The notes beneath the pieces are model-generated. The model was not told where the DNA came from. It saw nothing but the letters and a program-made list of their open reading frames with translations, and did not search any database. A DNA stretch of 64,000 nucleotides, taken from positions 4,650,001 through 4,714,000 of the forward strand of contig NC_013947.1 in assembly GCF_000024545.1 (NCBI RefSeq), given 5' to 3'. Every line of letters starts with the position of its first letter. Positions within the stretch are counted from its first letter, which is position 1. Origin of the DNA: Stackebrandtia nassauensis DSM 44728. Lineage in GTDB: Bacteria; Actinomycetota; Actinomycetes; Mycobacteriales; Micromonosporaceae. Positions 32,571-41,211 of this stretch are shown in pieces. The position numbers and the translations under genes were made by a program.

Positions 32571-34331
32571 TTGTTGCGGTCCATCTTGAACCGTTCGACC
32601 CCCGACGATGACCCCTGGGGATTGCGCGCCCGGGTCGACGAACTGGAGACGACCCACAAGGGCAAACATCCGGCGCCGGTGGTTCCGTTGCTGCGTAAGG
32701 CCTACCGTATCGCCGAACAGATGCACCGGGGCCAGAACCGCAAGAGCGGCGAGCCCTACATCACCCACCCGATCGCGGTGGCCCAGATCCTGGCCGACCT
32801 CGGACTCGACACCACCACCATCGCCGCGGCACTGCTGCACGACACCGTCGAGGACACCAGCTATACCCTGCAACGGCTGCGCGACGACTTCGGCGGCGAG
32901 GTGGCGCTGCTGGTCGACGGGGTCACGAAACTGGACAAGGTGTACTTCGGTGAGGCCGCCGAGGCCGAGACCTTCCGCAAACTGATCGTGGCGGCGGGCC
33001 GCGACGTGCGGGTCATGGTCATCAAGCTCGCCGACCGGCTGCACAACATGCGCACGATCGGCGCCAAGTCCCCCGCGTCCCAGAAACGCATCGCCGAGGC
33101 CACCCGGGACGTGCTGATCCCGCTGGCCGACCGGCTGGGCCTGTACGTCATCAAACGGGAACTCGAGGACATCGTCCTGTCGACCGTCGACACCGACGTC
33201 CACAAGGAGATCGACGACTACCTCAACGGCAACACCGACCGGGCCCGGCAGGTCGGGCGCGCGGTCGTCCAGTTGCGGGAGTCGTTCAAGGCCGCCAAGA
33301 TCGACGCCGAGATCATCGACCGTCCCCGGCACCACTACTCGGTGTACCGCGAGATGGCCATCAACCCGCGGCGCGGACCCCAGGACCCGCCCCGGGTCGT
33401 GCTGGTCATCGACGGCCCCGTCACCGACTGCTACGCCGCGCTGGGCGAGGTGCACCGGCTGTGGCGGCCGCTGCCGGGCCGGTTCAAGGACTTCATCGCC
33501 ACCCCGAAGTTCAACCTGTACCAGTCGCTGCACACCTCGGTGATCGGTCCCGAGGACGAGCCGATGGACGTGCTGATCCGCTCGATGGCGATGCACCAGA
33601 CCGCCGAGCTGGGCATCGCGGCCCACCTGGCCCGGGAATCGTCCCGCAAGAACAAGTCCGCCGAACTGACCTGGCTGCACCGGCTGCTGGACTGGCAGTC
33701 CGACGCCATCGACCCGTCCCGGTTCCTGGAGTCGCTGCGCTGCGACCTGGCCGACGAGCAGATCCTGGTGTTCACCACCAACGGCGGCCAGCACATCCTG
33801 CCCATCGGCGCCACCCCCGTCGACCTGGCCTACTGCATCAGCGCCTCCGACGGCGACCGCCTCATCGGGGCCTACATCAACGGGCACCTGGCGCCGCTGG
33901 CCGACCAGTTGTCCGAAGGCGACCTGGTCGAACCGATCACCGCCGACGCCGCCAGCGGCTACCCCGGACCGTCCAAGGAATGGCTGCTGAGCGCCAAGAC
34001 CCCGCAGGCCCAACTGCTGATCTCGCAGTGGTTCGCCGGTTACCGTGGCCCGCACGCCACCGAGTCGGCGCGCACCGTCGGCGGCCAGCGCACCCTCACC
34101 GACCGCATCGAGGCGGGCCATCTGGCGGTCAACGCGGCGCTGCGCCGCCGCGACCGCGGCCTGGCCTCCACCGAACCGCTGCTGCGACTCGCCCTCGACC
34201 TGGGCTACCCGGACCTGGACGCCCTGTACCTCGCGGTCTACGACAAGAAGCTCGACGCGGGCGAGCTGGCCGACAAACTCATCGCCTCGGTCGACCGGGA
34301 ACCCGAACCCGAAACCCTGCCCTCGCACTGA
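32571..34331 (+). CDS. RelA/SpoT-family protein: intact HD hydrolase, degenerate synthetase
   Basis: The 586-residue protein starts at a TTG with GGAGG 6 nt upstream. The hydrolase half has the full HD set: YITHPIAVAQIL (His66), ALLHDTVEDT (His90-Asp91) and IKLADRLHNMRT. The synthetase half keeps the fold (RPRHHYSVYREM, RFKDFIATPKFNLYQSLHT) but has lost key residues. The usual Y-D-x-x-A-L/V-R strand is replaced by QDPPRVVLVIDG, without the catalytic Asp, and the usual EVQIRT is DVLIRS. A TGS-like domain follows (ILPIGATPVDLAYCI), with no ACT domain. I predict a (p)ppGpp hydrolase or regulator, not a synthetase. Confidence 0.85.
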   Translation: MLRSILNRSTPDDDPWGLRARVDELETTHKGKHPAPVVPLLRKAYRIAEQMHRGQNRKSGEPYITHPIAVAQILADLGLDTTTIAAALLHDTVEDTSYTLQRLRDDFGGEVALLVDGVTKLDKVYFGEAAEAETFRKLIVAAGRDVRVMVIKLADRLHNMRTIGAKSPASQKRIAEATRDVLIPLADRLGLYVIKRELEDIVLSTVDTDVHKEIDDYLNGNTDRARQVGRAVVQLRESFKAAKIDAEIIDRPRHHYSVYREMAINPRRGPQDPPRVVLVIDGPVTDCYAALGEVHRLWRPLPGRFKDFIATPKFNLYQSLHTSVIGPEDEPMDVLIRSMAMHQTAELGIAAHLARESSRKNKSAELTWLHRLLDWQSDAIDPSRFLESLRCDLADEQILVFTTNGGQHILPIGATPVDLAYCISASDGDRLIGAYINGHLAPLADQLSEGDLVEPITADAASGYPGPSKEWLLSAKTPQAQLLISQWFAGYRGPHATESARTVGGQRTLTDRIEAGHLAVNAALRRRDRGLASTEPLLRLALDLGYPDLDALYLAVYDKKLDAGELADKLIASVDREPEPETLPSH

Positions 34332-34422
34332 GTCAGCCCCACCCGCACCACTTCCCCACGCCTGGCGACGCCGGTATGGTGTCGGGCGGAAACCCCCAAC
34401 CCGACAGCGAACGAGGCCCCAG

Positions 34423-35028
34423 GTGCGACCGGAAAAACCCCCGCGGACAGGACTGCACCGCTGGGGCGGCGAGAAACCCGCGCTCATGGTGCTGGGCGGA
34501 GTCGTGGGCCTCGCGCTGGTGCTGGGCCTCATCGTGCTGGTCGTCAGCGGCGACCCCGAACCCACACCCGACACCGCCTCGGACACCGGCTCGACCTCCA
34601 CCACGGCGTCCGCTAGCCCCTCCCCCTCGGCCAAGTCGCCGGGCGCGGCCTCCTCCAAATCCGAGTCCAAAAAGTACACCCCCGGCAAGAACCCCCACGG
34701 AGCCAAGGAAGTGTGCGGCGGCGGCTTCAAACCCATCGACAAGCTGACCGTCAAGTCCGGCTCGACCACCCTGGGCACGGTCAACCTGCTGTTCAACGCG
34801 GGCAACGGCGCCAACTGCGTCGTCACCCTCAAGGCGGTCGACATCGGCAAGAAGACCCCGATGACGGCCAGCCTGTCGCTCAAGAGCGGCAAGTCGGGCG
34901 ACGAGTCGGGCAGCTTCGGCTACTACGCGGGACCGGTCAAACGCGAGGCGGCCCGCACCTGCGTCAAGTGGAGCGGCTCGATCGACGGCGTCGCCGTCGA
35001 CAGCGGCGACTGGTCCCACTGCGGCTGA
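34423..35028 (+). CDS. Membrane-anchored SapA-like (spore-associated) protein
   Basis: The product is 201 residues from a GTG. A short cytoplasmic N-terminus and one membrane helix (about 21-42) lead to a Ser/Thr/Pro-rich linker and a C-terminal domain with four Cys (VCGGGFKPID; GANCVVTLKA; RTCVKWSGS; SHCG). That domain, with FGYYAGPVKREAARTCVKW, resembles Streptomyces spore-associated protein A, which is secreted rather than anchored. Two disulfides are likely. Function unknown. The resemblance is from memory and should be tested by profile search. Confidence 0.65.
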   Translation: MRPEKPPRTGLHRWGGEKPALMVLGGVVGLALVLGLIVLVVSGDPEPTPDTASDTGSTSTTASASPSPSAKSPGAASSKSESKKYTPGKNPHGAKEVCGGGFKPIDKLTVKSGSTTLGTVNLLFNAGNGANCVVTLKAVDIGKKTPMTASLSLKSGKSGDESGSFGYYAGPVKREAARTCVKWSGSIDGVAVDSGDWSHCG

Positions 35029-35052
35029 AGCCAGGACCAAGCCCAGCTCCCC

Positions 35053-35209
35053 GCGGCCAGGCCGAGGGCCGATGCCGCGTGCAAGCCAAAGCCGAATTGC
35101 GGTGCGGTCAAGCCACCGGCGGTTAGCTTGGCGGCGAGGCCGAAGGCCAATGCCGCGCTCACCAGCCGAAGTCGGTTAGCTTGGCGGCCAGGCCGAAGGC
35201 CGATGCCGC
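35053..35209. repeat. Short tandem/dispersed repeat downstream of the SapA-like gene
   Basis: The 36-nt unit GGTTAGCTTGGCGGC...AGGCCGAAGGCC.ATGCCGC occurs at 35121-35156 and 35174-35209, differing at two positions. The core GCGGCCAGGCCGAGGGCCGATGCCGC also occurs at 35053-35078. The 217-nt gap between the SapA-like gene and the reductase stop is otherwise without genes. Confidence 0.85.
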
Positions 35210-35245
35210 CGACAGCGGCGGCGGCCGGACCACTCCGCTACTCCC

Positions 35246-37297
35246 CTACAGGCCCACGGCGAGTCGGGTGGCCTGGTCTATGGCGCGCTTGGCGTCGAGC
35301 TCGGCCGCGACGTCGGCTCCGCCGATGAGGTGGGTCGGGATTCCGGACGCGACCAGCTCGTCGTGGAGGTCGCGGCGGGGTTCCTGGCCCGCGCAGATGA
35401 CCACCGTGTCGACGTCGAGGACGCGGGGCTCGTCACCCACGGTCAGATGCAGGCCCTCGTCGTCCACTTTGTTGTACGTGACCGACGGGATCATCTCGAC
35501 GCCGCGCCGCTTCAGTGTCAGCCGATGCGCCCAGCCCGAGGTCTTGCCCAGCCCGGCGCCCACGCGGGTCTGCTTGCGCTGCAACAGGTACACCTGGCGC
35601 TTCGACGACTGCGGCGCCGGGGCGGCGAGGCCGCCGGGAGCGTCGGCCGCCTCGGTGACGCCCCACTCGGCCAGCCAGTCCGCCCCCAGTTCCGGGTTCG
35701 CGTCGGCGTCGGGGGCCTCGACCGGGGCCGGTTCGGTGAGGAACTGGGCCACGTCGAAGCCGATCCCGCCCGCACCCACGATCGCGACCCGGTCGCCGAC
35801 CGCGCGGCCGTTCGCCAGCACGTCGACATAGGACAGCACCGTGGGAGCGCCGGTCGCGGGCAGCGCGATCTCGCGCGGGTTCACGCCGGTGGCCAGCACC
35901 ACCTCGTCGAAGCCCGCCTCGATCAGCCGGGCCGCCGTCACCGGCGTCGACAGGTGGACCGTGACCCCCAGCCGCTCCAGCTGCCGCTCGAAGTAGCGGA
36001 TGGTGTCGGCGAAGTCCTGCTTGCCGGGGATGCGTTTGGCGAGGTTGAACTGGCCGCCGATGACGTCGGCCGCCTCGAACAGCTCCACGCCGTGGCCCCG
36101 GTCGGCCAGGGTCGTGGCGGCGGCCAGCCCCGCGGGTCCGGCGCCCACCACCGCGACGCGTTTGCGGGTCGCGATCGGCTTGGGCGTGTACGCGTCCAGG
36201 GTCTCGCGGGCCGCGCGCGGATTCACCAGGCAGCTGACCGGCTTGTTGGCGAAGGCGTGGTCCAGACAGGCCTGGTTGCAGGCGATGCAGGTGTTGATCT
36301 CCGCAGCGGCGCCCCGCTGCGCCTTGGCCACGAACTGCGGGTCGGCCAGCAGCGGCCGCGCCATCGACACCAGGTCGCACACGCCCTCGGCCAGCAGCCG
36401 CTCGGCCAGTTCGGGGGTGTTGATCCGGTTGGACGCCACGATCGGGATGCCGACGTGGGGCCGCAGTCGCTTGGCCGCCCACGCGAACGCGGCGCGCGGC
36501 ACCGATGTGATGATCGTGGGGATCTTGGCCTCGTGCCAGCCGATCCCGGCGCTGAGGATCGACGCCCCGGCGCCCTCGACGGCCTGGGCCAGTTCGACGA
36601 TCTCGTCGAAGGTCTGGCCGTCCTCGACCAGCTCCAGCATCGAGGTGCGGTAGATGACCAGGAAGTCGTCGCCGACGGCCTCGCGCACCCGCCCGACGAT
36701 CTCGACCGGCAGCCGCATCCGGCGCTTGTGGTCGCCGCCCCAGGCGTCGTCGCGGTCGTTGGTGCGCCGGGCCAGGAACTGGTTGATGAAGTAGCCCTCC
36801 GAGCCCATGATCTCGACGCCGTCGTATCCGGCGCGGCGCGCCAGTTTCGCGCAGCGGACGAACGCGTCGATCTGCTTCTCCACCCCGGCGGCGCTGAGCC
36901 GCTTGGGCTTGAACGGGTTGATGGGGGCCTTGCGGTTGGAGGCCGACACGGTGAAGGGGTGGTAGCCGTAGCGACCCGAGTGCAGGATCTGCAACGCGAT
37001 CGCCCCGCCCTCGGCGTGCACGGCGTCGGTGACGACCCGGTGGGCGTCGGCGGCGCGGGTGGAGGTGAGGTCGGAGCCGAACGGCGCCAGCCGTCCCACC
37101 TTGTTGGGCGCGAAACCGCCGGTGATCATCAGGCCGGTGCCGCCCTTGGCGCGCTCGGCGAAGTAGGCCGCCAGCTTCGGCAGGTCCCTGGCCTTGTCCT
37201 CCAGGCCGGTGTGCATCGAGCCCATGACGACCCGGTTGCGCAGCCGGGTGCCACCCAGCTCCAGCGGGGCCAACAGGTGCGGGTAACCGGCTGTCAT
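35246..37297 (-). CDS. fadH: NADPH-dependent 2,4-dienoyl-CoA reductase
   Basis: The 683-residue enzyme has the three-part FadH layout. An FMN TIM barrel of the old-yellow-enzyme family comes first (1-360; RNRVVMGSMHTGLE, GYDGVEIMGSEGYFINQFL). A 4Fe-4S cluster site follows (CIACNQACLDH ... SCLVNP). FAD and NADPH domains complete it (VVGAGPAGLAAATTLADRG; IVGAGGIGFDVAQFL). It reduces 2,4-dienoyl-CoA intermediates in degradation of unsaturated fatty acids. A palindromic operator lies 23 nt before its start. Confidence 0.93.
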   Translation of the reverse strand: MTAGYPHLLAPLELGGTRLRNRVVMGSMHTGLEDKARDLPKLAAYFAERAKGGTGLMITGGFAPNKVGRLAPFGSDLTSTRAADAHRVVTDAVHAEGGAIALQILHSGRYGYHPFTVSASNRKAPINPFKPKRLSAAGVEKQIDAFVRCAKLARRAGYDGVEIMGSEGYFINQFLARRTNDRDDAWGGDHKRRMRLPVEIVGRVREAVGDDFLVIYRTSMLELVEDGQTFDEIVELAQAVEGAGASILSAGIGWHEAKIPTIITSVPRAAFAWAAKRLRPHVGIPIVASNRINTPELAERLLAEGVCDLVSMARPLLADPQFVAKAQRGAAAEINTCIACNQACLDHAFANKPVSCLVNPRAARETLDAYTPKPIATRKRVAVVGAGPAGLAAATTLADRGHGVELFEAADVIGGQFNLAKRIPGKQDFADTIRYFERQLERLGVTVHLSTPVTAARLIEAGFDEVVLATGVNPREIALPATGAPTVLSYVDVLANGRAVGDRVAIVGAGGIGFDVAQFLTEPAPVEAPDADANPELGADWLAEWGVTEAADAPGGLAAPAPQSSKRQVYLLQRKQTRVGAGLGKTSGWAHRLTLKRRGVEMIPSVTYNKVDDEGLHLTVGDEPRVLDVDTVVICAGQEPRRDLHDELVASGIPTHLIGGADVAAELDAKRAIDQATRLAVGL

Positions 37298-37320
37298 GGT
37301 CGTCCTCCAGCTCGCGATAG

Positions 37321-37334
37321 TTACTCACGAGTAA
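37321..37334. promoter_or_regulatory. Perfect palindromic operator upstream of fadH
   Basis: TTACTC-AC-GAGTAA has perfect 6-bp arms around 2 nt. It lies in the fadH promoter region, 23 nt before the start codon. The TTACT...AGTAA form is typical of TetR-family fatty-acid regulators in actinobacteria. No TetR gene is in the window, so the regulator acts in trans. Confidence 0.72.
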
Positions 37335-37373
37335 TATAACCCGTCGCGGGCCGGTGCCGCTCGGCGCGGGGCC

Positions 37374-38327
37374 TCAGGGGTTGTTGGTGATCTGGTGCTG
37401 GGCGTCCTGCCCCATGCCCTGGTTGTTGACCGCGTAGACGCTCATGCACTCCAGATAGTCCGCCTGGACCGTCGCCTTGTAGGTGTTGGAGTCCACGAAG
37501 GCCAGGTTGTTGCCCTTGCAGTCGCCGATGACGTAGCTGAGGATGTCGGCGTTGCCGTCGCTGGAGGGCGGGCCCCATTTCGCCTGGTAGGTGCCGTTTC
37601 CGGCGAACCAGGCGCCGAACTTCGTCGGCCGGGACGGCACGCTGAGCTCCGGTTCGGCGTTGTCCTCGCCGCCGTCGTCCTCGGGTTCGCCGCCGGGCTC
37701 GGCGTCGCTGGACTTTTCCGTCTCGGGTTTGGGGTTCTTGGACGGCGACTTCGACTCCTCGGGCGAGGAACTGGAGGCGTCGCCGGAGCTGTCGGGAGTG
37801 TCGCTGCTGGCCTCGGCCTTGTCCTGGGACCCGTCGGCGGTGCCGGGCTGGAACGCGAAGATCGCGACGGTCACGAGCACCAGCAGCCCCAGGACGCTGG
37901 CGCCCACCGCGATCAGCGGCGCCTTGCGGGGGCCGGGTTTCTTGCGCGTCACCAGGTCGGGCGGGACGGTCAGTTCCGGCCCGAACGGCGCGGCCGGTGC
38001 GCTGACCGGAGCGGTCGGCTGGCCCGGTGGACTCGGCTGTCCCGGTGGAACCAGCGCCGTCGGTTCCGGCTGCGCGGTGACCGGCCATTCCGGGGGCGGG
38101 GCCGCCGGTTGCGGCGGGATCACCGGCACTTCCTGGGTGTCGTCCATGGACGCGGACGCCGCCGGGTTCACCGGCGCGGGCGGCACCTCGTGGGCCGGTG
38201 GGACGACCGGCACCTCCTGGGTGTCGTCGGGCGCCGGGGTGGACGGGTGCTGCTCAGGCCAAGTCGGGGGCGGCGGGGAATACCGCCGCGCGTAGGGGTT
38301 GAACGGATCGATGGGGCGGTCGTCCAT
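37374..38327 (-). CDS. Single-pass membrane protein with phosphoacceptor-like repeats, probable kinase partner
   Basis: The 317-residue protein has a Pro-rich cytoplasmic half (1-136), one membrane helix (137-159), a Ser/Glu/Asp-rich spacer and a ~90-residue extracellular domain that may be fibronectin III-like (TKFGAWFAGNGTYQAKWGPPSSDG). The cytoplasmic part has two copies of DDTQEVPV (34-41 and 62-69), placing Thr36 and Thr64 in the acidic-T-Q-x-hydrophobic context preferred by actinobacterial Ser/Thr kinases. It lies 38 nt downstream of such a kinase gene in the same direction. A substrate relationship is inferred. Confidence 0.7.
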   Translation of the reverse strand: MDDRPIDPFNPYARRYSPPPPTWPEQHPSTPAPDDTQEVPVVPPAHEVPPAPVNPAASASMDDTQEVPVIPPQPAAPPPEWPVTAQPEPTALVPPGQPSPPGQPTAPVSAPAAPFGPELTVPPDLVTRKKPGPRKAPLIAVGASVLGLLVLVTVAIFAFQPGTADGSQDKAEASSDTPDSSGDASSSSPEESKSPSKNPKPETEKSSDAEPGGEPEDDGGEDNAEPELSVPSRPTKFGAWFAGNGTYQAKWGPPSSDGNADILSYVIGDCKGNNLAFVDSNTYKATVQADYLECMSVYAVNNQGMGQDAQHQITNNP

Positions 38328-38365
38328 GAGCCAGCACCCTACCCCTGTTGCGGCCGAACGGAACC

Positions 38366-39763
38366 CTAAGACCCTTTTAATTCCAGGATGCGGTCTTTGT
38401 CGTCGCCCGAGGAGGTGTCGTTGTCGTCCGACTGCGATGGTGACTGCGAAGGAGACTTGGTCGGAGTCTTGCTCGGCGACTGCGAACTCGGCGACTCCGA
38501 ATCGCTCGGCGATCCCGACGAGGACGGCTCGCCGGTGTAGTCACCGGTGTTCTCCCACGTATCCTCGCTCGACTCCTCCTCCGACTTGGACTTCTCGGTG
38601 CTCTCGGACTTGGAGGTCTTGTCGGCACTGCCCCGGCCGTCGTCACCGTCGCCGCCCCACATGCCCCACACGGCGCCGGTCAGCACCAACAGGCCCAAAA
38701 GCGCCACGGCCACGATCGCGGCCAGTTTCTTGCGGTTGCGTCCGGTGTCCGCGCCGGTCGCGGCGGTACCGGGCTTGCCGCGTCCGATCAGGATGGTGGA
38801 GTCGTCGTCGCGGGAGGCGCTGGGCAGCGCGCGGGTTCCCGACACCGCCGAGCGGCCCGGGGCGGCCACCCGCACGGTGACATCGTCGTCGTCGAGGTCG
38901 GCGGCCGACATCTCCTCGGTGGAGTCGCCCTGCGGCAGCATCGCGGCCAGCTGGCGGCAGTGCTTGGACAGCGCGGCGCCGGACTCCCAGCGCTCCGAGG
39001 CGTCCTTGGCCAGGCACTTCATGACCACTTCGGACACGACATTGGGGACGCTGGCCGGAAGCGGCGGCGGCGTCTCGTGCAGCTGGGCCCGGATCACCGC
39101 GGCGGGCGCGTCGGCGTTGAAGGGCTTGCGTCCCGACAGGCACTCGTAGGCCACCACGCCCAGCGAGTAGATGTCGGAGGCGCCGGTCAGCTCCTCGTCG
39201 TACAGCTGCTCGGGTGACACGTAGGCGACGGTGCCCATCACCTGGCCGGTGCTGGTCAGTCCGGCCTCGCCCTGTGCGCGGGCGATGCCGAAGTCGACGA
39301 CCTTGACGGTGCCGTCCTCGGTGAGCAGGATGTTGCCGGGCTTGATGTCGCGGTGGATCACCCCGGCGCGGTGCGCGGCGTCGAGGGCGGTGGCGACCTT
39401 CGCGGTCAGCGCCATCACGTCGCCGGGCGACATCCGTCCCTTGTCGGCGATGATGGCCGACAGTGGACGTCCGTCGACGAACTCCATGACCAGAAAGGAC
39501 TTCGAGTTCCCGTCGCCGGAGTCGTCCTCGCCGAAGTCGTAGACGTTGACGACGCCCGGGGCGCGCAACGCCGCCGCCGAACGGGCCTCGGACTCGAACC
39601 GTCTGCGAAACGCCCGTGAACCCGACAGCGAGGCGTGCAGCACCTTGACGGCCACGGTGCGGTTGAGACGGGTGTCGGTGGCCCGCCACACCTCACCCAT
39701 GGCACCGCCGTCGACGAACTCGTCGAGACGGTAGCGTTCTCCCAGCAAATCACCGATGCGCAC
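38366..39763 (-). CDS. Transmembrane Ser/Thr protein kinase (PknB-like)
   Basis: The 465-residue receptor-type kinase has a Gly-loop DGGAMGEVW, VAVKVL (Lys40), VIHRDIKPGNILL (catalytic Asp139), VDFGIA (Asp157) and an activation loop GLTSTGQVMGTVAYVSPEQL. A juxtamembrane segment of about 75 residues leads to one membrane helix (348-369) and a Ser/Thr/Pro/Asp-rich extracellular tail with no PASTA repeats. The missing sensor domain suggests sensing by another protein or by the cell-wall environment. Confidence 0.93.
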   Translation of the reverse strand: MRIGDLLGERYRLDEFVDGGAMGEVWRATDTRLNRTVAVKVLHASLSGSRAFRRRFESEARSAAALRAPGVVNVYDFGEDDSGDGNSKSFLVMEFVDGRPLSAIIADKGRMSPGDVMALTAKVATALDAAHRAGVIHRDIKPGNILLTEDGTVKVVDFGIARAQGEAGLTSTGQVMGTVAYVSPEQLYDEELTGASDIYSLGVVAYECLSGRKPFNADAPAAVIRAQLHETPPPLPASVPNVVSEVVMKCLAKDASERWESGAALSKHCRQLAAMLPQGDSTEEMSAADLDDDDVTVRVAAPGRSAVSGTRALPSASRDDDSTILIGRGKPGTAATGADTGRNRKKLAAIVAVALLGLLVLTGAVWGMWGGDGDDGRGSADKTSKSESTEKSKSEEESSEDTWENTGDYTGEPSSSGSPSDSESPSSQSPSKTPTKSPSQSPSQSDDNDTSSGDDKDRILELKGS

Positions 39764-39911
39764 GTTGGTTTTCTCCGCGTTGTGGATTCAAGTTCTTAAC
39801 AATGCACGAACTCAGACGCGGCAGGGTTGCGATCGGCGCCTGAGGGGCCCTAAAGAGAGTGCCATGTCACGTTCGCACCGCGACAGCCGGACCGGTATAG
39901 GCTTGGGCACC

Positions 39912-40118
39912 ATGCCACGGTACGAATACCGCTGCCGGACCTGCGCGGCGACCTTTGAGGAATCCCGGCCGATGAGCCGGTCGGGTGAACCGGCCACCTG
40001 TCCGGCGGGACACGAGGACAGTGTCAAATTGTTGTCCACTGTGGCTCTTTCCGGTGGCGCCGCACCGGCCGCGCCCTCCGGCGGCGGCGGTTGTTGCGGC
40101 GGGGGCTGCTGCGGTTAA
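39912..40118 (+). CDS. FmdB-family zinc-ribbon protein
   Basis: The 68-residue protein begins MPRYEYRCRTCAATFEE, the FmdB/CxxC_CXXC_SSSS signature, with the second knuckle reduced to ATCPAGHED. The C-terminus is GGGGCCGGGCCG, a Gly/Cys run seen in many actinobacterial FmdB proteins that could bind extra metal. FmdB proteins are putative regulators without a settled function. Confidence 0.85.
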   Translation: MPRYEYRCRTCAATFEESRPMSRSGEPATCPAGHEDSVKLLSTVALSGGAAPAAPSGGGGCCGGGCCG

Positions 40119-40228
40119 TCCGCGTAATACCCACTTCGCCTGCGGCGCATGCGCAATCTTGCTTAATTCGATGCATTCGAATACGTTATTAGGTAAGAAT
40201 CTATACCGTTCCCTCGAAGGAGCGTCCC

Positions 40229-41203
40229 ATGCCGCCCAAGCGCCTGGCGCTCGCGGTCCCGGCCCTGATTCTGGGACTCGTCGTCGCCCTGACCGCTTCG
40301 CCCGCCCAAGCCCGCCAGCCAGCGCCCGAACCCGACACCCGCGCCGTCGCGATCAAGACGGCGCCCTATATCGACATCACCCGGCCGTCGCCGACTTTGC
40401 CCGAGGTCGCCGCCGCCACCGGCCAGAAGTACTTCACCCTCGCGTTCGTCCTGGGCTCGCACGCCGGTTGCGCGCCCGCCTGGGGCGGCACCATCGACCT
40501 CGACGAACCCAGCATCATCAACCAGATCAACCAGCTGCGCGGCATGGGCGGCGACGTCATCATCGCCTCCGGCGGCGCGCTGGGCCCGTACCTGGAGCAC
40601 TCCTGCGGCAGCGCCACGGCGTTGTACGACGCCTACGTCAAGGTGCTCAACGCGACCGGCTCCAACCATCTGGACGTCGACGTCGAGGCGTCGATCCCGC
40701 ACTCGATGGTCAACCAGGCGCTGAAGCGGCTGGTCGACGAACGCGGCACCACGATCAGCTACACGCTGCGGGTGCAAGGCCAGGACTACGGCCTGGACCC
40801 GTATTCGGTGCAGATCCTCCAAGACGCGAAGGCCAAGGGGCTGCGTCCGATCGTCAACCCGATGCTGATGAACTTCGGCTATTCGGGTGACTGGGGTCAG
40901 GCCATGATCTCGGCGGCGCAGGCGGTGATCGGGCAGATGAACCAGATCTGGACCGGCGGCGGCAACGCCGTCTACCTGGGCATCACGCCGATGATCGGCC
41001 GCAACGACACCGGCATGACCACGACCCAGTCGCACGCCCGGGCGCTGCTGTCGTGGGCGAGGTCGAACAGCATCGCGTTCATCGGCTTCTGGTCGATCGG
41101 CCGTGACAACGGCCGCTGCTCCGGCGGCGGGGTGCGGCCCGACTGCAGCGGCATCAGCCAGTCCACCTACGAGTTCACGAACATCTTCAAGGGCTTCGGC
41201 TAG
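40229..41203 (+). CDS. Secreted GH18 chitinase-like glycosidase
   Basis: The 324-residue protein has a Sec signal peptide (cleavage after SPAQA, near residue 28) and a GH18 domain. The catalytic line NHLDVDVEAS retains the DxDxE core, with Glu as acid. Other family parts are YFTLAFVLGS, GGDVIIASGGALG and IGFWSIGRDNGRC. AAGGAG precedes the ATG. It is a paralogue of the enzyme at 50098-51114; both end with a Cys-containing CSGI-EFT tail. Chitin or related GlcNAc polymers are the likely substrates. Confidence 0.85.
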   Translation: MPPKRLALAVPALILGLVVALTASPAQARQPAPEPDTRAVAIKTAPYIDITRPSPTLPEVAAATGQKYFTLAFVLGSHAGCAPAWGGTIDLDEPSIINQINQLRGMGGDVIIASGGALGPYLEHSCGSATALYDAYVKVLNATGSNHLDVDVEASIPHSMVNQALKRLVDERGTTISYTLRVQGQDYGLDPYSVQILQDAKAKGLRPIVNPMLMNFGYSGDWGQAMISAAQAVIGQMNQIWTGGGNAVYLGITPMIGRNDTGMTTTQSHARALLSWARSNSIAFIGFWSIGRDNGRCSGGGVRPDCSGISQSTYEFTNIFKGFG

Positions 41204-41211
41204 GACGGGCC

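Noticed and set aside
32511-34892. A 793-codon minus-strand open frame
   Set aside because: Antisense to the RelA/SpoT-like gene and the SapA-like gene, both of which have recognisable domains and ribosome sites.
35053-35209. CRISPR array
   Set aside because: Only two or three unequal copies, no regular unique spacers, no cas genes in the window.
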